Shown piece by piece: positions 60,449 to 64,000 of a stretch of 64,000 bases of DNA. The stretch's first letter is position 1. Every line of letters starts with the position of its first letter. The position numbers and the translations under genes were made by a program. Origin of the DNA: Chryseobacterium vrystaatense (lineage in GTDB: Bacteria; Bacteroidota; Bacteroidia; Flavobacteriales; Weeksellaceae); NCBI RefSeq assembly GCF_000737765.1, contig NZ_JPRI01000002.1:62001-126000 (forward strand), read 5' to 3'. The notes under the pieces were generated by a model. That model was not told the DNA's origin. It saw only the letters and a list, made by a program, of their open reading frames with translations, and made no database searches.

Positions 60449-60865
60449 CTATTCCAGCTTATATGAATCTCTTTCTTGAATAATATCTAGAAAACTCGGA
60501 TTACTCGTTATCAACTCTGTCAGATATTTAAAATGGTTAACCACATTAAAAAACACTTGTTTTTCTGCACTATCCTCCGGAATTAAAGTAAACACATCAT
60601 TGACAATTTTCGTAACAGCATCTACATTACCGAATTTTTCAACCAATAAAACATTAAGCTCAACCATCTTTTGCTCCAAATCGCTTACAGGATTCCTCCT
60701 ATCCGGCATTATGAAAGCAATCTGCTCGAAGGCCTTACGCCTATTTTTTGACTCTTTATTAAGAGAAAGTAAAATCTGTAGATATATTTCTTTTGAAATA
60801 CTTTTCTTTTCATAAGCTTTTTTAAGCTCTTCTCTCAGAAGTTTAATGCTATTATTTGCTGCCAT
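60449..60865 (-). CDS. Prophage protein, unknown function
   Basis: 138 residues, all helical: NNSIKLLREELKKAYEKKSISKEIYLQILLSLNKESKNRRKAFEQIAFI, a short PDRRNPV linker, then a long helix (DLEQKMVELNVLLVEKFGNVDAVTKIVNDVF). Overlaps the membrane protein gene by 14 bases and ends at a terminator. Family not recognised. Confidence 0.45.
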   Translation of the reverse strand: MAANNSIKLLREELKKAYEKKSISKEIYLQILLSLNKESKNRRKAFEQIAFIMPDRRNPVSDLEQKMVELNVLLVEKFGNVDAVTKIVNDVFTLIPEDSAEKQVFFNVVNHFKYLTELITSNPSFLDIIQERDSYKLE

Positions 60866-61292
60866 GGTCTATAAATTCTTTTTCGTATAGTTCTATTATT
60901 TCATTTTTTCCATTTTCTTCTTCAATCAAATTAAAATAGTACTCTCGTACAAATCCATAAAAAATTAAAATTATTAATGAAATTCCAGTAACTGATATAT
61001 AGAAAATCCAGTCTGGATTTTTTAAAACACCATAATGAAAAGCCACATATAATCCAATAATATTGATATAGACGAAAATTGGTACAATATAAGAAACCCA
61101 ATAGGCTCTTAAATATACAGCAGGAATTAGTGTAAAAGGCACAACTAAAAGTGAATACTGAAACACAGCCACGTTCATATTCGGGAAACCGGCATAAGCT
61201 GTACCTTCCAAATCATATCGCAGAGAAAGAATATTATTCATAATGGGCAATATGCCGGAAAAAACCATTAAAAGAGTGCCTATCTGAGTCAT
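60852..61292 (-). CDS. Prophage membrane protein with four segments
   Basis: 146 residues from ATG at 61292, chosen because the longer frame (to 61403) overlaps the lipoprotein gene by 86 bases. Membrane segments at about 3-20, 42-60, 70-88 and 97-117, then a charged acidic C-terminal tail (EEENGKNEIIELYEKEF) likely cytoplasmic. Possibly lysogenic conversion or superinfection exclusion; family not recognised. Confidence 0.5.
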   Translation of the reverse strand: MTQIGTLLMVFSGILPIMNNILSLRYDLEGTAYAGFPNMNVAVFQYSLLVVPFTLIPAVYLRAYWVSYIVPIFVYINIIGLYVAFHYGVLKNPDWIFYISVTGISLIILIFYGFVREYYFNLIEEENGKNEIIELYEKEFIDHGSK

Positions 61293-61317
61293 AAACACTC
61301 TTTTATGGATGTAATCT

Positions 61318-61608
61318 TTACGGCCGAGTAGGAGGTGTTCCCAACTGACCTGGGTTAACCGTTTCACCGTCGTCTTCACTCTTTGGAATAATTTGCGTGC
61401 CATTTAATAAAGGTCCTGTTTTAATAGAGTCGGAAACTTCTCCCTTATTATAGGAAGAAGAAGTGTTATCCCATATCTCTTTGTTATCAATTTTTTTGTT
61501 ACTAATTTTTGTTTCTTCCGAAGAAATTTTTTGTTCTTCATCTCTCTCGGTACAAGAATAAGTAATAGCCATAAGCACTACAGCCGCTAAAATAAGTTTT
61601 GTTTTCAT
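61318..61608 (-). CDS. Small prophage lipoprotein
   Basis: 96 residues. Lipoprotein signal KTKLILAAVVLMAITYSC (lipobox ITYSC, Cys ~19), then a low-complexity polar, acidic chain (ERDEEQKISSEETKISNKKIDNKE) and a C-terminal GLNPGQ-like region. In phages, small lipoproteins can block receptors and stop superinfection; that is inference. A 7-base palindromic pair TTGTTAC/GTAACAA (61651-61672) lies upstream. Confidence 0.55.
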   Translation of the reverse strand: MKTKLILAAVVLMAITYSCTERDEEQKISSEETKISNKKIDNKEIWDNTSSSYNKGEVSDSIKTGPLLNGTQIIPKSEDDGETVNPGQLGTPPTRP

Positions 61609-61650
61609 AAAAATTTTTTAAGATATAAATTAATTTATTTAAATGTTGAG

Positions 61651-61672
61651 TTGTTACAATTATTGGTAACAA
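61651..61672. promoter_or_regulatory. Palindrome upstream of the lipoprotein gene
   Basis: TTGTTAC ... GTAACAA with an eight-base spacer, 43 bases upstream of the lipoprotein start. Its symmetry and place fit an operator, perhaps for the small HTH protein next door. Confidence 0.35.
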
Positions 61673-61820
61673 TTTAATTATTCATTAAAAAATAATACAA
61701 TAGCTATTTTAGCAAACATTATATATCACTATTACTTGAATCAAATGTAAACATTTTCTATTTATAGTGAACTATTTTTTTCAGTCTTGAGTAATATATA
61801 TTTCTTCTAAATTAGAAATA

Positions 61821-61997
61821 TTAAAAATCTTCCTTAAATTTAGCTATTGCATCGGATAATTGCTTATCCAGTTTTTCTGTTAAGGGGCGTTCTCCTTTTA
61901 AAACTTTACGAACATGATTATAGGTTAGTCCATATTTTTCACAAAATGCCGAAGTATTGACAATGGCAAAGTATTTTTGGTAATATTCTAAATCCAT
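61821..61997 (-). CDS. Small HTH-like prophage regulator
   Basis: 58 residues from ATG at 61997. Residues ~15-40 have an HTH pattern (NTSAFCEKYGLTYNHVRKVLKGERPLTEK), similar to compact Xre-type proteins. A TATATTTG -7 box (61998-62012 region, minus strand) overlaps the upstream in-frame ATG at 62012, which argues for the start at 61997 and a separate transcript. It may act on the palindrome at 61651-61672. Confidence 0.55.
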   Translation of the reverse strand: MDLEYYQKYFAIVNTSAFCEKYGLTYNHVRKVLKGERPLTEKLDKQLSDAIAKFKEDF

Positions 61998-62033
61998 ATG
62001 CCAAATATACACAAAAGGCCGATAAAACGGACA

Positions 62034-62417
62034 TTAATTTTTGCTTTCAATTTCGCCCTTTAACTCCGAAATAATATCTTCGGTAAAGCTATATGCCAAA
62101 TTCTTCATAATTGCATTATAATGCGCAGTAAAAACTTTGTTATAAGTTGGATAAATTCTTTTCTGCCGGTATTTAATGATAGAATTCGGATAAGCTATCC
62201 TTTTCATTTCCATTAGTCTCAGAAGTCCTTTATGACGATAAATTAAAGTATTATCATTAATATCAAAAGTTCTCTTTTCATAGCCTCTATCAGTAAAAGG
62301 AGCCATATTCTTTTGTTGATAGTCATACATCTTTTTTGAATGGTCCCTAAGGGTTCGATCCACAAAAGCGTTGAATATCATACGCTCATTTCCTTTACGG
62401 CTTTCTATAAGATCCAT
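62034..62417 (-). CDS. Prophage structural-type protein, unknown family
   Basis: 127 residues, basic: DLIESRKGNERMIFNAFVDRTLRDHSKKMYDYQQKNMAPFTDRGYEKRTFDINDNTLIYRHK, then a helix with RLMEMKRIAYPNSIIKY. Strand/helix mix resembles head-tail connector or tail proteins of siphoviruses. Three bases after the preceding gene. Family not recognised. Confidence 0.45.
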   Translation of the reverse strand: MDLIESRKGNERMIFNAFVDRTLRDHSKKMYDYQQKNMAPFTDRGYEKRTFDINDNTLIYRHKGLLRLMEMKRIAYPNSIIKYRQKRIYPTYNKVFTAHYNAIMKNLAYSFTEDIISELKGEIESKN

Positions 62418-62420
62418 ACG

Positions 62421-62882
62421 TTAAAAGTCTTCATGTTTTTCTTCGTCGACCTCGATCATCCAGCCATTACATTGTGACTTCTTTGTCAGCGCATTTACTT
62501 TCAATGAAGAATAATCAAGAGTCATGGCCAGACAGTTTCTGTTTTCGTCATCAGACGAAAATAATTTTCTCAAAAATTTTTTAACAACAACTAGAATTCT
62601 TTGAAATAAATCAATGTATTGATCCTGTGTTTTAAATGTTTTGGTATCTACTTTTTCCATCAGAAAAAACTGCAGAAAACTTCTCATCCCACTTTCATCT
62701 TCTTTCCCAAAACCGTTAAATGATGGCAATACAACCACTAAGATCATATTATCAGTTACGGAATGATCTTTCAACTCTGCTGCAAGCTCATCATCATCAA
62801 CTACAAATTTCACAGATTTTACCTCCGGAAGATCCGTCCTCATTTCTGCTACTATTTCTCTAAGTGTATTTGGTTCAATCAT
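62421..62882 (-). CDS. Prophage structural-type protein, possible tail terminator
   Basis: 153 residues, acidic. IEPNTLREIVAEMRTDLPEVKSVKFVVDDDELAAELKD, a strand with VTDNMILVVVLPSFNGFG, a helix (YIDLFQRILVVVKKFLRKLFSS), and a final strand WMIEVDEEKHEDF. The outline helix-strand-strand-helix with PEVKSVKFVV is similar to tail terminator or minor tail proteins. Overlaps the 295-residue gene by eight bases. Role inferred, low certainty. Confidence 0.4.
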   Translation of the reverse strand: MIEPNTLREIVAEMRTDLPEVKSVKFVVDDDELAAELKDHSVTDNMILVVVLPSFNGFGKEDESGMRSFLQFFLMEKVDTKTFKTQDQYIDLFQRILVVVKKFLRKLFSSDDENRNCLAMTLDYSSLKVNALTKKSQCNGWMIEVDEEKHEDF

Positions 62883-63762
62883 TTCCAGTACTATTTTTAT
62901 TTTTCATTGCATCAAGCTGTTTTTGCTCCCTCATACTACGGACTACAAGGTCGTACATCCGAATCAAAACCTCAAAAGCATCACTTTCCCTTAGCTCGTC
63001 TAAAGTCCCAAATACTCCACTTTCTGCTAACTGAAACGATGTTGACCGAAGACCTAAAGCTTCAGGTTCATCTGATCCTGAGTTATCTCCGATATCCTGT
63101 TTTTGACTAAAGATTAAAGTAATATCTATTTCTTTCCCATCAACCAAAAGCTGACATTGTTTTGTCAGGTAGTTAAAAAAAGAGACGAATAGCAGATAAA
63201 AGCCATAGATATATCGTACATCGAGGAATTTGAAAAACTCAATCCGTTTTTCCATATTAATTTTGGAATACCTTTCACCTGGTCTTTTATAGAAAATAGC
63301 AAAGAGCTTAATAAGACTCTCCATTTCACCAGTGGCACTATAATTATTCAGTTCACCCAACCCGTCTTCCATTTCTCCATAGGTCATTCCCTGAAACTGA
63401 TCTTTAGGTCCGATGAAAGTTAGTGCTCTGTACTTTACATTTTTTATTGGATTATGTGTATACTCCTGGATTAGATGCATCCGGCTTTTTTCATCTACAA
63501 TAAAAAAAGAATTCAGCAGTTCTGCACACATATATACATTTTGCATTTTTTCAATCTCCGCCTGTTCAAAGTCACTTTTTTCATACTTCATATTCATGAG
63601 AGAATAGAATCCCAATGCTCTGAACTGATTGAGATCTATTTCTGCCATCTGGTAATTCAGAACCAGTTTCGACATGTCGAGATATTGCCGGCGATCACAT
63701 TCTCCCATATTCTCAGGGATAAAGAATCTTTTATTTAGTTCTAAAACTTCAATTATATGCAT
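62875..63762 (-). CDS. Prophage protein, unknown function
   Basis: 295 residues, helical and soluble: IIEVLELNKRFFIPENMGECDRRQYLDMSKLVLNYQMAEIDLNQFRALGFYSLMNMKYEKSDFEQAEIEKMQNVYMCAELL, a hydrophobic FLDVRYIYGFYLLFVSFFNYLTKQ segment, and a C-terminal helix with RMYDLVVRSMREQKQ. It precedes two structural-type genes. An assembly-chaperone-like role is conceivable from content and position, but the family is not recognised. Confidence 0.4.
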   Translation of the reverse strand: MHIIEVLELNKRFFIPENMGECDRRQYLDMSKLVLNYQMAEIDLNQFRALGFYSLMNMKYEKSDFEQAEIEKMQNVYMCAELLNSFFIVDEKSRMHLIQEYTHNPIKNVKYRALTFIGPKDQFQGMTYGEMEDGLGELNNYSATGEMESLIKLFAIFYKRPGERYSKINMEKRIEFFKFLDVRYIYGFYLLFVSFFNYLTKQCQLLVDGKEIDITLIFSQKQDIGDNSGSDEPEALGLRSTSFQLAESGVFGTLDELRESDAFEVLIRMYDLVVRSMREQKQLDAMKNKNSTGND

Positions 63763-63774
63763 AATCTATTTTAT

Positions 63775-64000
63775 TCACATTGAAACATAACCATCGTTCT
63801 CATCAAAATTGATACGCCTTCTTTCAACAACAATTCCCTTTGCTTTTTTAACTTCATTTTCAAGGGAGAGCAAAAGAGATTTTAACTCTGTTTCATAATA
63901 ATTTACTGTTGATTCTATATCGTAACCGGTTGCTGCCTTTTTATTTTTCTTTTCTGCTTTCATCGCACCTTCCGGGAATAACTGAACTGATAATTTTTTC
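63775..64000 (-). CDS. Prophage gene, 5' end possibly beyond the window
   Basis: The frame to 63775 is open to the right edge: before the ATG at 63963 it reads KKLSVQLFPEGA without a stop, so the real start may lie outside. The visible ~75 residues are Lys/Glu-rich with a helical ESTVNYYETELKSLLLSLENEVKKAKGIVVERRR stretch. It precedes the 295-residue gene by 12 bases. Confidence 0.4.
   Translation of the reverse strand, partial: KKLSVQLFPEGAMKAEKKNKKAATGYDIESTVNYYETELKSLLLSLENEVKKAKGIVVERRRINFDENDGYVSM

Overview
The window looks like a chromosome segment of a Chryseobacterium-like member of the Flavobacteriia (Bacteroidota). Three things point there. Promoters carry the TAnnTTTG -7 box with a TTG -33 box instead of sigma70 elements. 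Coding DNA is AT-rich and Shine-Dalgarno sequences are weak. The housekeeping set (pnp, rpsO, an FHS-type sugar transporter, an ABC permease fused to an M1 peptidase, tandem bacteriocin-like peptides with an INGG leader end) is typical of that class. No species can be named from the sequence alone.

Region 1 (1-19.4 kb) is one end of a Mu-like transposable prophage, transcribed leftwards. A plus-strand Xre/S24 repressor (18602-19396) is divergent from small early genes, a MuA-like transposase, a MuB-like AAA ATPase, a RecA-fold ATPase, a DUF3164 protein and small early proteins. Then come a lysis pair (CHAP-type endolysin and a candidate one-piece spanin) and a contractile tail module: sheath, tube, a tail chaperone with a frameshifted extension, tape measure, DUF6046, gpD-like hub, gpV-like spike, gp25-like wedge, LysM, gpJ-like wedge, a collar-domain fibre, and a long fibre that runs off the left edge. 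No terminase, portal or capsid gene lies between transposition genes and tail. A single plus-strand tail-terminator-like gene sits at that junction.

Region 2 (20.2-42.8 kb) is chromosomal. It opens with a probable RNA-repair cassette: an ATP-grasp protein, a Pnkp-like kinase, a Thg1-like 3'-5' polymerase, a small unknown protein and a pol-beta-type nucleotidyltransferase. After this come a TfoX-like protein, a DUF2975/HTH pair, an ABC ATPase with a permease-M1 peptidase, pnp, an MFS sugar transporter, a DUF4260 protein, rpsO, a secreted protein, four tandem Cys-rich double-glycine peptides with their own terminators, mgtE, an acyltransferase, a BtuF-like receptor, fRMsr with a conserved unknown, and a PhnP-like hydrolase.

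Region 3 (42.9-64 kb) is a second, unrelated prophage that begins right after tRNA-Leu(CAA). A tyrosine recombinase reads away from the tRNA. Nearly all other genes read towards it: tail/structural proteins with BACON-like domains, a 1549-residue tape measure, a large terminase with a small HTH protein and a PLD-like protein upstream, a run of membrane, lipoprotein and secreted cargo-like genes, and unrecognised structural-type genes at the right edge. A small plus-strand transcription unit (53.0-54.1 kb) is bounded by strong terminators. The lack of a sheath gene suggests a siphovirus-type tail. The window ends before portal or capsid genes appear.
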